Below are positions 33,044-42,495 of a stretch of DNA of 64,000 nucleotides, in pieces. The stretch lies in assembly GCA_045579705.1 (NCBI GenBank), contig JAZNMP010000004.1, positions 101,006 to 165,005 on the forward strand, given 5' to 3'. The translations under genes were made by a program, and so were the position numbers. The notes beneath the pieces were generated by a model. It was not told where the DNA came from, did no database searches, and was given only the letters and a program-made list of their open reading frames with translations. The stretch comes from Lachnocurva sp045579705. Lineage in GTDB: Bacteria; Bacillota; Clostridia; Lachnospirales; Lachnospiraceae. Position 1 is the first letter of the stretch; the number at the start of each line of letters is the position of its first letter.

Positions 33044-34525
33044 TTAAATCAAATGCATTTTAAAAACTATTGGATATGATGTATTAAGACGCTTTGCATG
33101 AAGTTTAAGCCCTGATCTTGTAAACTCATATGTTACTGCATCATCATTTCCGAGAAGTTCAACATGATCTAGAACTCCCCTAAACTTGTCCTCAAATCTA
33201 GGATCCGAGATATCTGCTGCCATCTCTGTCAGGAGGTACTCTCCGTCATCAGATTCCTTCATAACTATTGCATACAGTGAATCTCCCTTTGATGTATACC
33301 TGATATCCTTTGGCGTATATCCATAATCTTCAACTTCGGAAAAAAATCCTTCCGGCGTCTTCGTTGGGCCTTCTCCGTTACATCTCCAGGTTATCGTGTC
33401 ATAAATCGCCTCGCCATTTACCTTTAGCCAGTTTCCAATCTGCTTTAATAATTCTCTCTCTTCCTCACAGATTGAACCATCAGCTTTCGGTCCTACATTC
33501 AGAAGCAGATTACCATTCTTTGAAACTACATCCACTAAAGTCTGAACGATGCTTTCCGGCGTCTTAAACTTATTTCCAACTGTGTAACACCAGGAATTCA
33601 TCGCTGAGGAAGTATCAGTCTGCCAATAGTACGAAGGTGCGTTCTTCATATAACCTCGTTCTACATCATACAGGCCTGCACCAAACGCAAAGACATCGTA
33701 CTTGTAACAGAGAACCACTTCTTCATTCCACTGAGCAGCACGATTATAGTAATAAGCTATCATCTTTTTTACATAATCTCTGGCTGCAACATGCTGAATC
33801 CACCAATCAAAGTAGAGCACCTTCGGCTGTGCCTTGTCTATAAGCTCATATGTTCTAACCAACCAATCCTCCAAAAACTCCTTAGAAGGATATGGCTCAG
33901 ACTTAGGATCAAAATAGTTATCATTAACCAATCTCTCGGCCGGCCAGTACAAATCCTCCCTACCTCGATTCTCCTCGACATCGCTGTCAAAATCCCGTCC
34001 ATGATCAAAGAAGAACCAATGCTCCATTCTGTGAGAAGAAGTACCCATGTTCATCTTATGTCTGTCGCAAGCAGCTCTAAGTTCTCCCAAAACATCTCTA
34101 TGCGGTCCCATAGAAGCTGCATTCCACTTTGAAAGTCTAGAATCATACATCTGAAATCCGTCGTGATGTTCTGCAACCGGGATTATATATTTCGCTCCCG
34201 ATTCTTTAAATAATGTCACCCACTCATCTGGATTAAACTTTTCTGCCTTAAACATAGGAATGAAATCCTTATATCCAAACTTTTTATGAGGGCCATAAGT
34301 CTCTACATGATGTTTAAAATAATCCTCGGATTGCATGTACATGAATCTCGGATACCACTCACTTCCCCACTCTGGAACGGTGAAAACACCCCAGTGGATA
34401 AAGATTCCAAACTTTGCATTCTTAAACCACTTAGGAACTGTATACTTTGAAAGTGAATTCCAATCATCCTTATAAGGACCTTTTGCAATCACCTCATCTA
34501 TCTGTTTTAATTCTTCCTCATACAT
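33044..34525 (-). CDS. GH29 alpha-L-fucosidase
   Basis: Retaining exo-fucosidase that releases terminal L-fucose. 493 residues from ATG 34525 (AAAAGGAA 5-6 nt ahead; the ATG at 34561 would overlap the GH3 gene). Family landmarks: KFGIFIHWGVFTVPEWGSEW (~38-57), YIIPVAEHHDGFQMYDS (~110), and the likely nucleophile Asp in KVLYFDWWIQH (~232); the usual family motif there is LWFDGG or LWND, so this site is slightly divergent. Ends with a beta-sandwich domain. No signal peptide, so it acts on imported sugars. Its neighbours point to fucosylated xyloglucan fragments. Confidence 0.88.
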   Translation of the reverse strand: MYEEELKQIDEVIAKGPYKDDWNSLSKYTVPKWFKNAKFGIFIHWGVFTVPEWGSEWYPRFMYMQSEDYFKHHVETYGPHKKFGYKDFIPMFKAEKFNPDEWVTLFKESGAKYIIPVAEHHDGFQMYDSRLSKWNAASMGPHRDVLGELRAACDRHKMNMGTSSHRMEHWFFFDHGRDFDSDVEENRGREDLYWPAERLVNDNYFDPKSEPYPSKEFLEDWLVRTYELIDKAQPKVLYFDWWIQHVAARDYVKKMIAYYYNRAAQWNEEVVLCYKYDVFAFGAGLYDVERGYMKNAPSYYWQTDTSSAMNSWCYTVGNKFKTPESIVQTLVDVVSKNGNLLLNVGPKADGSICEEERELLKQIGNWLKVNGEAIYDTITWRCNGEGPTKTPEGFFSEVEDYGYTPKDIRYTSKGDSLYAIVMKESDDGEYLLTEMAADISDPRFEDKFRGVLDHVELLGNDDAVTYEFTRSGLKLHAKRLNTSYPIVFKMHLI

Positions 34526-34544
34526 ATCTATTCCTTTTGAAGTA

Positions 34545-36605
34545 CTATATTTCTGCCACAATATCGTCTACAGAATTTCCTATATATAGCTTCTCATCTT
34601 TCGTCGCATCTACCGAAATCTTCAGTTCTTTGCTCTCACCGCAGGCAACAAACACCTTGTTAAATCCACATAACTTTATATACTTATTTGACTTATGTTT
34701 CTTATAGATTTCTACGACAGTTTTTCCATCCATCTTTCCTGTGTTTTTTACCTTGAGTGATACTACATTGTCACTATCTCTTCTAATATCTGTAAACTCA
34801 AAATCCGTATATGAAAGTCCATATCCGAATGAAAAAAGAGGCTTGATTCCGTTAGCTTCCAGATATCTATAGCCAACCTCATCCGCTTCTGTGTAATTTA
34901 CTTCTCCCTCACATCCGAACTCACCCAAGGAATGTGCAGAACAGTCTTCCAATTTTTTATAAAAACTGATTGGAGATTTTCCAGATGGATTTACTCTACC
35001 GAGTAGAACTTCCGCTAGAGCTCTTCCACCCTCCATTCCGTTATAGAACATCCATAAGAGCGCTTTGGTATCAAAGATCCAAGGGTCCATCTCTACTGGA
35101 TTTCCGCCGATCATAATCACTGTCATATCTGGACAAAGCGCTAACAGCTCACCGATGAGTTCCTTCTGTCCATAAGGAAGCGACATATCCTTTCTATCAT
35201 ATCCTTCCTGATCTTCGTCATGATTTAAACCGCCTACGAAGATCACGTGATCATAATGTCCGTTCTTCACCTTAGAGATTGCCTCATCATGTAATTCTCT
35301 TCTGTACTTCAGCAATTCCTGTTTCTTTGTATCTTCTATATTCGAAGAAGCGCTTTCCTGATTAACTAACGATGTGGCCTGCCAGGAAGAATCCTGTAAT
35401 TCTGATGTTCCACTGCAATACCCAGGTATGTAATCTACCGTATTGTTACCGCCTAGTAGCATAGATAAGCCCTCAAGCGGTGTGATTTCATAAAGCGCCT
35501 TGATTTCTGCACTTCCACCGCCCGGTGCGTGAATCTTGTTTGCATTTTCGCCCACCAACAATATTTTTTCTCCCGGTTTTACACTTAATGGCAGAACGCC
35601 TTCATTTTTAAGAAGCACTATAGACTCTTCAGCCACGCTTAGGAGCGCCTTCTGATGTTCTAAAGTATTATATGAACCACTCTTTCTCTCTTCTCCCGGA
35701 AGCATATGAAGTCTTTGCATCATAACTAAAATATGAAGGACTTTTTCATCCAGCAAATCTTCGCTGATTTCACCAAACTCTATTTTTTCCTTAAGGGGAT
35801 TAGCCATACAATATTCATCAAAGCTATCTGTGACATTCATCTCTATATCTATTCCTGACTCAGCAGCTTCCTTAGTATCGTGAACACCACCCCAGTCTGA
35901 AACCACAACTCCATCAAAGCCCCACTTATCTCGTAGAACTTTCGTAAGCTGTGTCTTGCTCTGACAACAATGTTCACCATTTAATCTGTTATAGGCTCCC
36001 ATTACAGAATATACTCCAGCCTTAACAGCATCATAAAAAGCCGGATAATATATCTCTTCTAATACCTCTTCATCAACCTTTGTATCTACAGCAAGCCTAT
36101 CTGTCTCCTGATTATTGGCTGCAAAATGTTTAATGCATGCTGAGACATCCCACTTCTGAACACCTGTAATAAAAGGAACTACCAGTTTCCTCGTAAGGTA
36201 CGGATCTTCGCTAAAATATTCAAAATTACGACCACAAAGCGGAGATCTCTTTATATTTACTCCTGGACCGAGAATCATATCCTTTCCGCGTCCTCTGGCC
36301 TCTTCTCCTAGAACACTTCCTGATTCTTCTGCCAACTCTGTATTCCATGTAGCTGCTATTGCACTGTTACATGGAAGATATGAAACATAATCCTGTGAAG
36401 TTCCCTTTGCACACCATTTATCCGGCTCAAAGTCCTGTCTTACACCACATGGTCCGTCAGAAAAACTTACGCTAGGTATATTCAACCTTGGCACACCCGC
36501 AGTCTTAAATAATTCTGCACCATGAACCATTCCTATTTTTTCATCTAAAGACATCTCTTTAATTAGAGATTTAGCCTTATCTATATAAATCTTCTGTCCA
36601 CCCAT
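34545..36605 (-). CDS. GH3 beta-glucosidase-type glycoside hydrolase
   Basis: 686 residues, retaining exo-beta-glycosidase. N-terminal TIM barrel: MSLDEKIGMVHG, SFSDGPCGVRQ, KRSPLCGRNFEYFSEDPYL, and the nucleophile Asp in GVVVSDWGGVHD (~225). The second alpha/beta domain carries LLKNEGVLPL and the sugar-binding region; a fibronectin-III-like tail follows (VVSLKVKNTGKMDGKTVVEIY). Cytoplasmic. In the operon it should trim the beta-1,4-glucan backbone from the non-reducing end once xylose is removed; beta-xylosidase or other specificity is possible in GH3. It lies 9 nt after the GH31 gene and slightly before the GH29 start. Confidence 0.9.
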   Translation of the reverse strand: MGGQKIYIDKAKSLIKEMSLDEKIGMVHGAELFKTAGVPRLNIPSVSFSDGPCGVRQDFEPDKWCAKGTSQDYVSYLPCNSAIAATWNTELAEESGSVLGEEARGRGKDMILGPGVNIKRSPLCGRNFEYFSEDPYLTRKLVVPFITGVQKWDVSACIKHFAANNQETDRLAVDTKVDEEVLEEIYYPAFYDAVKAGVYSVMGAYNRLNGEHCCQSKTQLTKVLRDKWGFDGVVVSDWGGVHDTKEAAESGIDIEMNVTDSFDEYCMANPLKEKIEFGEISEDLLDEKVLHILVMMQRLHMLPGEERKSGSYNTLEHQKALLSVAEESIVLLKNEGVLPLSVKPGEKILLVGENANKIHAPGGGSAEIKALYEITPLEGLSMLLGGNNTVDYIPGYCSGTSELQDSSWQATSLVNQESASSNIEDTKKQELLKYRRELHDEAISKVKNGHYDHVIFVGGLNHDEDQEGYDRKDMSLPYGQKELIGELLALCPDMTVIMIGGNPVEMDPWIFDTKALLWMFYNGMEGGRALAEVLLGRVNPSGKSPISFYKKLEDCSAHSLGEFGCEGEVNYTEADEVGYRYLEANGIKPLFSFGYGLSYTDFEFTDIRRDSDNVVSLKVKNTGKMDGKTVVEIYKKHKSNKYIKLCGFNKVFVACGESKELKISVDATKDEKLYIGNSVDDIVAEI

Positions 36606-36614
36606 ATTCGTATC

Positions 36615-38906
36615 CTATTTATCCAGTGAAATCTCAAATTTACCTGCCGAAATTTCAAGGACTTTTCCTTCATTCATAAATTCGAGTCTTGCCTCAGAAA
36701 GAACGCCACTAAGTTCACCAACAACAGCATTTCCCTTTCTCTGTAGTTTTATGTCATAGAGTAATTCTGAATCTTCATAAACCTCTGCCTTTGCAGAATC
36801 CTCCAATCCATAAACTCTTAATGTAATGCTATCTCTATATGAATCAGCCGCTTCCTTCTGATTCATGTTTACTGCAACTATACTGTTAGCACGAACCCAT
36901 AATGGAATAGTCAAATAGTCACATACTTCATCTTTCCATACTCCACCTTCCACTACTTCACCAGTAAAAGCATTTGTCCATTTTCCATGTGGCAGATAAT
37001 ATGAGACTCTACCTTTCTCATCAAAAACAGGTGCTACGAGCAGACTGTCTCCCAACATATACTGTCTATCGAGATATGCTGTGCTCGGATCATCTTGAAA
37101 TTCCATGACCATACTTCTCATCATAGGCACACCCGTCTGATGTGTTTTTATACCCTGACTATAAAGATATGGAATCAGATGACATTTAAGCTGACTAAAT
37201 CTACGCACTACGTCTACAGCCTCCTCATCGTAAACCCATGGAACTCTATATGAAGTACTTCCATGTAGACGGCTATGCGAAGACAAAAGTCCAAAAGCTG
37301 CCCATCTCTTATACACATCAGGTGTTGATGCATCTTCAAAACCGCCTATATCATGACTCCAATATCCAAATCCACTGCTAGTAAGAGATAAACCACCACG
37401 CAGAGATTCAGCCATCGATTCATAAGTTGACCAGCAATCTCCTCCCCAGTGAACCGGGAATTTCTGACCACCAGCTGTAGCTGATCTAGCAAATAACACT
37501 GCCTCATCTTCACCTTTGTTCTCAGCCAACACCTCATAAACTGCCTGATTGTACAGATATGTATAGTAATTATGCATTTTTAGCGGATCAGAACCATCGA
37601 ACCACACTACATCCTCAGTAGGAATTCTCTCGCCGAAATCTGTTTTGAAGCAGTCTACTCCCATATCAATCAGGTTCTTAAGCTTATCTTTGAACCATTT
37701 CTTCGCTTCAGGATTTGTGAAATCTACGAGCGCCATTCCCGGCTGCCACATATCCCACTGCCATACCGAACCATCTCGTCTCTTTACGAAATAACCATTC
37801 TCCATACCTTCTTCAAATAGAGCTGATGCCTGAGCTATATATGAATTAATCCAAACACAGATTTTTAATCCTTTCTCATGCATGCGCTTTAACATGCCAA
37901 CCGGGTCGGGAAAAATATCCTCATCCCAGATGAAATCTGACCAGTGGAAAGGCTTCATCCAGCAGCAATCGAAATGAAATACAGAAAGAGGAATATTTCT
38001 TTCTCTCATTCCATCTACAAATCTCATAACCGTCTGTTCATCGTAATCCGTTGTGAACGATGTAGACAGCCATAAACCAAATGTCCACTGTGGAAGCTGT
38101 GCAGGCTTACCTGTGAGATCCGTATATCTTTCTATAACTTCCTTCATAGTAGGTCCATTGATTACAAAGTAATCCAGTTCCTCTCCAGGTACTGAAAAAG
38201 CAACCTTGCTAACCTGTTCTGTTGCCACCTCAAACGACACTTTCTCCGGATGATTTACAAAGACACCATAGCCTTTATTTGTCATATAAAACGGAATATT
38301 CTTATAGGATTGATCTGTACTGGTTCCACCATCTTCATTCCACATATCGATAGTCTGACCATTTTTTACAAAAGCCGAGAAATGTTCTCCCAGACCGTAG
38401 ACATTCTCGCCAACTCTTAGATCAAGCTGTTGCCTCATATAGGAATCGCTGGAATCTTTGTTATAATAATCTCCATTCCAGTTAGTCTTAATAAATGCTA
38501 AGTCTCTGCCCTTACTCTTTGTTAACAACTCACCTTCCCTGTAATACTCCATGCTCCAATTAGCTTCATCAATTATTAAAGTAAGGCTTCCACTTCTGAC
38601 GATAATTTTTCCGTCATTATGAACTGCATCGATTTTCACTTCAGAAGGCAGATTTAAATCAAACGAAGGAGTTTTTTTCTTAATTCCTAAGAAATGACAG
38701 GTCTGAACTCTTATTACATCTATAGCTGGTGTTGTAATCTTAATCGTTAGATTAACTCCACCCAGCGTATCTCCTTTATGATTAATGTGATGTGTAGGCG
38801 CTATTATCGTCACATCATTTTCATTTATATATGTTTCAAAGACCTCTGCAGGAGAGAATCCTTCATACCCTTCTTTCCATAACCAACATCCATTTAAAAA
38901 TTTCAT
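36615..38906 (-). CDS. yicI: GH31 alpha-xylosidase (YicI type)
   Basis: 763 residues, close to E. coli YicI (772). It removes alpha-1,6-linked xylose from the non-reducing end of xyloglucan oligosaccharides. The nucleophile region CFKTDFGERIPTEDVVWFDG (~415-434) is the YicI type, distinguishing alpha-xylosidase from alpha-glucosidase. The acid/base region is GGDCWSTYESMAES (~495). N-terminal beta-sandwich (YGLGEHFSAFVKNG) and C-terminal beta-domains are complete. No signal peptide. First gene of the six-gene operon; AAAGGGAAAG precedes the ATG, and the promoter faces the YesM/YesN genes. Confidence 0.93.
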   Translation of the reverse strand: MKFLNGCWLWKEGYEGFSPAEVFETYINENDVTIIAPTHHINHKGDTLGGVNLTIKITTPAIDVIRVQTCHFLGIKKKTPSFDLNLPSEVKIDAVHNDGKIIVRSGSLTLIIDEANWSMEYYREGELLTKSKGRDLAFIKTNWNGDYYNKDSSDSYMRQQLDLRVGENVYGLGEHFSAFVKNGQTIDMWNEDGGTSTDQSYKNIPFYMTNKGYGVFVNHPEKVSFEVATEQVSKVAFSVPGEELDYFVINGPTMKEVIERYTDLTGKPAQLPQWTFGLWLSTSFTTDYDEQTVMRFVDGMRERNIPLSVFHFDCCWMKPFHWSDFIWDEDIFPDPVGMLKRMHEKGLKICVWINSYIAQASALFEEGMENGYFVKRRDGSVWQWDMWQPGMALVDFTNPEAKKWFKDKLKNLIDMGVDCFKTDFGERIPTEDVVWFDGSDPLKMHNYYTYLYNQAVYEVLAENKGEDEAVLFARSATAGGQKFPVHWGGDCWSTYESMAESLRGGLSLTSSGFGYWSHDIGGFEDASTPDVYKRWAAFGLLSSHSRLHGSTSYRVPWVYDEEAVDVVRRFSQLKCHLIPYLYSQGIKTHQTGVPMMRSMVMEFQDDPSTAYLDRQYMLGDSLLVAPVFDEKGRVSYYLPHGKWTNAFTGEVVEGGVWKDEVCDYLTIPLWVRANSIVAVNMNQKEAADSYRDSITLRVYGLEDSAKAEVYEDSELLYDIKLQRKGNAVVGELSGVLSEARLEFMNEGKVLEISAGKFEISLDK

Positions 38907-38944
38907 ATTCTTTCCCTTTCTAATTAACCACTTCTGCTATGTTC

Positions 38945-38973
38945 ATTATAGAAAAAGGGGATTTTACTCTTTA
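38945..38973 (-). promoter_or_regulatory. Activator-dependent-looking promoter of the GH31 operon
   Basis: Minus strand -10 TATAAT (38950-38945) without a -35 consensus at the right distance. A TACTCT box (38965-38970, plus strand) covers the -35 position, as expected for an AraC-type activator such as the YesN-like regulator. Confidence 0.5.
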
Positions 38974-39020
38974 CCATAAAAATTCACACAAAAATACTCT
39001 AAAAATTCAACAACTACTCT
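38965..39020. promoter_or_regulatory. Three phased TACTCT boxes in the divergent control region
   Basis: TACTCT at 38965-38970, 38995-39000 and 39015-39020, spaced 30 and 20 bp, that is whole helical turns on one DNA face. The last two continue TACTCTAAAAATT and TACTCTAATTTTT. They lie between the GH31 operon and the yesM-like gene. A related TACTAAAAAAATT (48225-48237) lies upstream of the permease operon. These are candidate YesN-type binding sites. Confidence 0.45.
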
Positions 39021-39050
39021 AATTTTTTGATTAGGCAAGCACCTCATTTA

Positions 39051-39079
39051 TTTAATATGTTCTATTTTTGCTTTATACT
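39051..39079 (+). promoter_or_regulatory. Candidate promoter of yesM-yesN, implying a leaderless mRNA
   Basis: -10 TATACT (39074-39079) with a poor -35 (TTTAAT, 39051-39056, 17-nt spacer). The ATG at 39086 is 6 nt after the -10, where transcription would start. No Shine-Dalgarno is present. Confidence 0.4.
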
Positions 39080-39085
39080 AATTAC

Positions 39086-40894
39086 ATGAAGAAAATACGT
39101 GACTCATTTTTTATCAAACATAATATTTCTAAACAGCTACACATGTTATATATAATCGCGATTTTGATTCCTTTGTTTTCCTTGGGGTCCATGTTTTATG
39201 TAACTAGTTATCAGCGCATGAAGGAGAATTATCAACACTTGTGCAATAGTAAGGCTGCACAGGTTAAAACTGCTTTAGTTATGCTATCTTTGCATGCTAA
39301 CCAATTACAGGACAGGTATACCTCGGATGAGAACTTAACTAATCTGCTACAGACGAACTACTCCTCCAAGGCAGATATGAAGGCTGCTTTCTCTGAGTAT
39401 AAGGACATCAAAGCCGCTTTATCAGAGTATCCAGGAATCTCCGCAGTGCATATGTACGTTGACAAAGAGAAAATGTTTGGACTTAAGGAGTTTAATGGTT
39501 TCTATCCTATTGATGACAAAATAAAACAAACCAAATGGTATAAATATGCCAGCAAGGCATCAGACGGATTCTGGCTTACAGAGCAAAGAACAGGCACCGG
39601 AAACACAAAATACTGGGAATTAAACTATTACAGCAGAATTTCTTTACCTACCAAAGGTGAGTATGGAATATTACAGGTTACTATATCTAACGACTACCTT
39701 AGAAGCTTGATAGACCGTGACCAATACGACATTTATATTGCCTCAGATGACAACAAAGTTTTCTTTTGTTCAAACAGATATAAAGCTGGAAAAGCTCTTC
39801 CAAGAATCAGCGGAGTCTCATACGATTCAGCCCTAATTAGTGGAATCGGAAATATAAATGATATACCGAACGTTTATGCAAGAGAGAGCATTAAAATGTA
39901 TAGGACGAAGAGCCTTCTAACTATCCTCGTTGTTAATAACGCCTTTTATAGGAGCTTAAAAAACTTCGTTATAATCACAGTTCTGCTTATTGCAATAACA
40001 CTTATTATTTCTTTTGTTATTGTATTCTTATATAACAAATATTTTTTATCTAGAATACGCCAGCTTAGAGCTGCTATGCATAAAGCAGCTCATAATGACT
40101 ACGAAATTGTTAACTCGATTAAGGGAAACGATGAATTATCGCAAACTTTTTCTGATTTAAAACTGATGGTGACGACTCTAAAAGAAGAAGAAATGTCCAT
40201 CTACCAAAACAAGATTGCGGCTGAACGACTTATAAACGAACAGCAGCAAATGGAAATGAAGCTTCTAGCCGGCCAGATAAATCCGCATTTCCTATATAAT
40301 ACATTGGAAATGCTTCGTATGAAGGCCTTAACAGAAGGTAACCGCTCTCTATCAAAGGCTATTCAAATGCTTGGAAAATGTATGCACTACGTTCTGAGTA
40401 ACACTAAATCTACATCTACAACTTTAAAACGTGAGATAACATACCTGGAGAACTATCTTTCAATTATGAAGATGCGTTTTGGCAATCGATTGAATTACTC
40501 TATCGAGATAGATCCAAAGCTCTCGTTAGGTGAAATACAGATTCTTCCACTCCTAATTCAACCTGTGGTCGAAAATGCAATCATTCACGGTTTAGAGGAA
40601 ACTGGAGAACCAGGCTTACTAGTATTAAAGATAAAAAAAATGCCAAATAACAGACTTCTGATTACCGTTTACGACAACGGTATAGGCATGGACAAAGATA
40701 CCCTACTAAAGATGCGATCCCATCTAGACCAGGTACCTAATCCGAATGCAAATCACGGAGTCGCAATGTATAACATAAATACACGAATACATCTATACTA
40801 TGGACCAGAATATGGAATCAAGATTCTAAGCCAACCAAACAAATGTACTTTTGTTAATATCTCGATTCCGCTTGTGACTAACGGGGAGGACTAA
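39086..40894 (+). CDS. yesM: YesM-like sensor histidine kinase
   Basis: About 602 residues from ATG 39086; the in-frame TTG at 39068 is not supported by a ribosome site. Membrane helix at ~20-40, an extracellular Cache-like sensor (~45-285), second helix ~294-316 (IAITLIISFVIVFLY), HAMP, then a His_kinase domain with INPHFLYNTLEMLRMKA (His ~400) and N-box PVVENAIIHGLEE, and a GHKL ATPase with DNGIGMD. Such kinases sense extracellular oligosaccharides, often via the solute-binding lipoprotein. It is followed 2 nt later by its response regulator, between the two enzyme/import operons it probably controls. Confidence 0.92.
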   Translation: MKKIRDSFFIKHNISKQLHMLYIIAILIPLFSLGSMFYVTSYQRMKENYQHLCNSKAAQVKTALVMLSLHANQLQDRYTSDENLTNLLQTNYSSKADMKAAFSEYKDIKAALSEYPGISAVHMYVDKEKMFGLKEFNGFYPIDDKIKQTKWYKYASKASDGFWLTEQRTGTGNTKYWELNYYSRISLPTKGEYGILQVTISNDYLRSLIDRDQYDIYIASDDNKVFFCSNRYKAGKALPRISGVSYDSALISGIGNINDIPNVYARESIKMYRTKSLLTILVVNNAFYRSLKNFVIITVLLIAITLIISFVIVFLYNKYFLSRIRQLRAAMHKAAHNDYEIVNSIKGNDELSQTFSDLKLMVTTLKEEEMSIYQNKIAAERLINEQQQMEMKLLAGQINPHFLYNTLEMLRMKALTEGNRSLSKAIQMLGKCMHYVLSNTKSTSTTLKREITYLENYLSIMKMRFGNRLNYSIEIDPKLSLGEIQILPLLIQPVVENAIIHGLEETGEPGLLVLKIKKMPNNRLLITVYDNGIGMDKDTLLKMRSHLDQVPNPNANHGVAMYNINTRIHLYYGPEYGIKILSQPNKCTFVNISIPLVTNGED

Positions 40895-40896
40895 CT

Positions 40897-42453
40897 ATGA
40901 ATGTATTTATTGCTGATGATGAAGAAATTGTACTAGAGGGGTTAAAATACATCATCGACTGGGAAACTCTAGGCTTCTCAATCTGCGGAACGGCTAACAA
41001 CGGACCTGACGCACTAGATGCTATCTTAGCCTTACAACCAGATTTAGTATTAATGGATATTCGTATGCCAAAGATGAATGGTATTGAAGTAGTACAACAA
41101 GCCGTTTCTCAAGGCTATATGGGCAAATTCATCATCCTAAGCGGAGTTGCAAACTTTAAGATGGCTCAAACAGCTATGCGAAACGGTGTAGATTTCTACC
41201 TTACCAAGCCCATCGACGAAGACGAACTAACTACAGCCGTAGTTTCTGTTCGAAATGAAATAAAGGATAAATCTAAACAGGAATCTATCTACAAGCAATA
41301 CAAATCTAAAGCTATCGATAGCATTCTATTAGATATCTTGCATGGAAATGCTGACCTGGATCGTTTGGATATCAAAGGGTTAAACCTCGATGCCAACCTA
41401 TTTCAGGTCATAGCCTATGAGAACTATAACCAGAACTATCTCTACCAAACCTGGGACTTTGAAAAAATGTTCCGAATTGCAAATGAGGATCAATCATCAT
41501 TCTACGTATTGAAATCAGATATGCAGAATATCCTCCTGCTTATGGGTAATTCATCACTTTCTAAGTTCCAGAGGATGCTCGCACGTTATCAGGAAACACC
41601 GATGAAGGGATCACCTCTCGATTCTATCTTTTTAGCTTATGGAAGAGTCGTATCTAGGCTTTCAGACATTCCTTTATCCTTCCATGATGTCCAAAAGCTT
41701 GGTAACAGACGCTTTTTCTGTAAGAATAACCAACACATTCTCGGTTATCAGGAATTAGAGCTAGAACATACTATTCCTACTCTAATAAAGAAAAATACAA
41801 GCTCAGAGTATGCTAAACGTTTTGTTAAGTACATCGAATCTAATAATTCTCTTCAGCTCAAAGATACTCTTAAGGAATTATCAGATTTCATGCTCTCTAC
41901 TTCATCTACGATTCCAGAAATACGACATACCTTAATAGATATATATATATCGGTAAAACAACAGATTATGCAGCAATTCCCTAAAACAGAGATTCCATTT
42001 CCACCAAATGCAACTGTTATCGGGATGATTGAGAAAAAATACTATTTATATGAAATAATCGACTTCTTATCGGAACAATTCAAACTAATGATGAAATCTG
42101 TGGGTGTTTCAAACGGCACAAATACCCTTGCAGACATCAAATACTATATAAACCATAATTACATGAATGATTTGAAGCTCGAATTTATAGCACCTCTATT
42201 CGGATATAGCAGTTCCTATCTGGGAAAGCTTTTTTCGCAAAAAGAAGGTATTAACTTCAATGCATACCTGGATCAGGTTCGTATTAATGAAGCAAAAAAA
42301 CTACTTAAGAATCCAAACCTGAAGGTTTATGAAATAGCAGCAAAGGTCGGTTACAAAGACGTGAATTATTTCTATATCAAATTTAGAAAAAACACTGGAA
42401 CCTCTCCTGCTGACTATCGACAAAGAAACGAAGCTGAAACTCTTAATATCTAA
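40897..42453 (+). CDS. yesN: YesN-like response regulator with AraC-type DNA-binding domain
   Basis: 518 residues. Receiver domain 1-120: FIADDEEIVLEGL acidic pocket, phospho-acceptor Asp in LVLMDIRMPKMNG (~54), Lys in FYLTKPIDEDEL. A long helical middle (130-400) follows, then two AraC HTH motifs (LEFIAPLFGYSSSYLGKLFS, ~430, and KVYEIAAKVGYKDVNYFYIK, ~480). The phosphorylated protein should activate the GH31 operon and the GH42/permease operon. GGGGAGG lies before the ATG, in the end of yesM. Pairing with yesM, LplB/LplC-type permeases and YesL is a standard Firmicutes ensemble. Confidence 0.93.
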   Translation: MNVFIADDEEIVLEGLKYIIDWETLGFSICGTANNGPDALDAILALQPDLVLMDIRMPKMNGIEVVQQAVSQGYMGKFIILSGVANFKMAQTAMRNGVDFYLTKPIDEDELTTAVVSVRNEIKDKSKQESIYKQYKSKAIDSILLDILHGNADLDRLDIKGLNLDANLFQVIAYENYNQNYLYQTWDFEKMFRIANEDQSSFYVLKSDMQNILLLMGNSSLSKFQRMLARYQETPMKGSPLDSIFLAYGRVVSRLSDIPLSFHDVQKLGNRRFFCKNNQHILGYQELELEHTIPTLIKKNTSSEYAKRFVKYIESNNSLQLKDTLKELSDFMLSTSSTIPEIRHTLIDIYISVKQQIMQQFPKTEIPFPPNATVIGMIEKKYYLYEIIDFLSEQFKLMMKSVGVSNGTNTLADIKYYINHNYMNDLKLEFIAPLFGYSSSYLGKLFSQKEGINFNAYLDQVRINEAKKLLKNPNLKVYEIAAKVGYKDVNYFYIKFRKNTGTSPADYRQRNEAETLNI

Positions 42454-42457
42454 TAAA

Positions 42458-42489
42458 AACAGCCGGTTTACAGTTGTAAACCGGCTGTT
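42458..42489. terminator. Terminator between yesN and the GH42 gene
   Basis: A 14-bp perfect stem (42458-42471 with 42476-42489), AGTT loop. The T-run is on the minus strand (TTTTTATTA), so it mainly ends the GH42 operon; on the plus strand it is weaker. Confidence 0.8.
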
Positions 42490-42495
42490 CTATGT

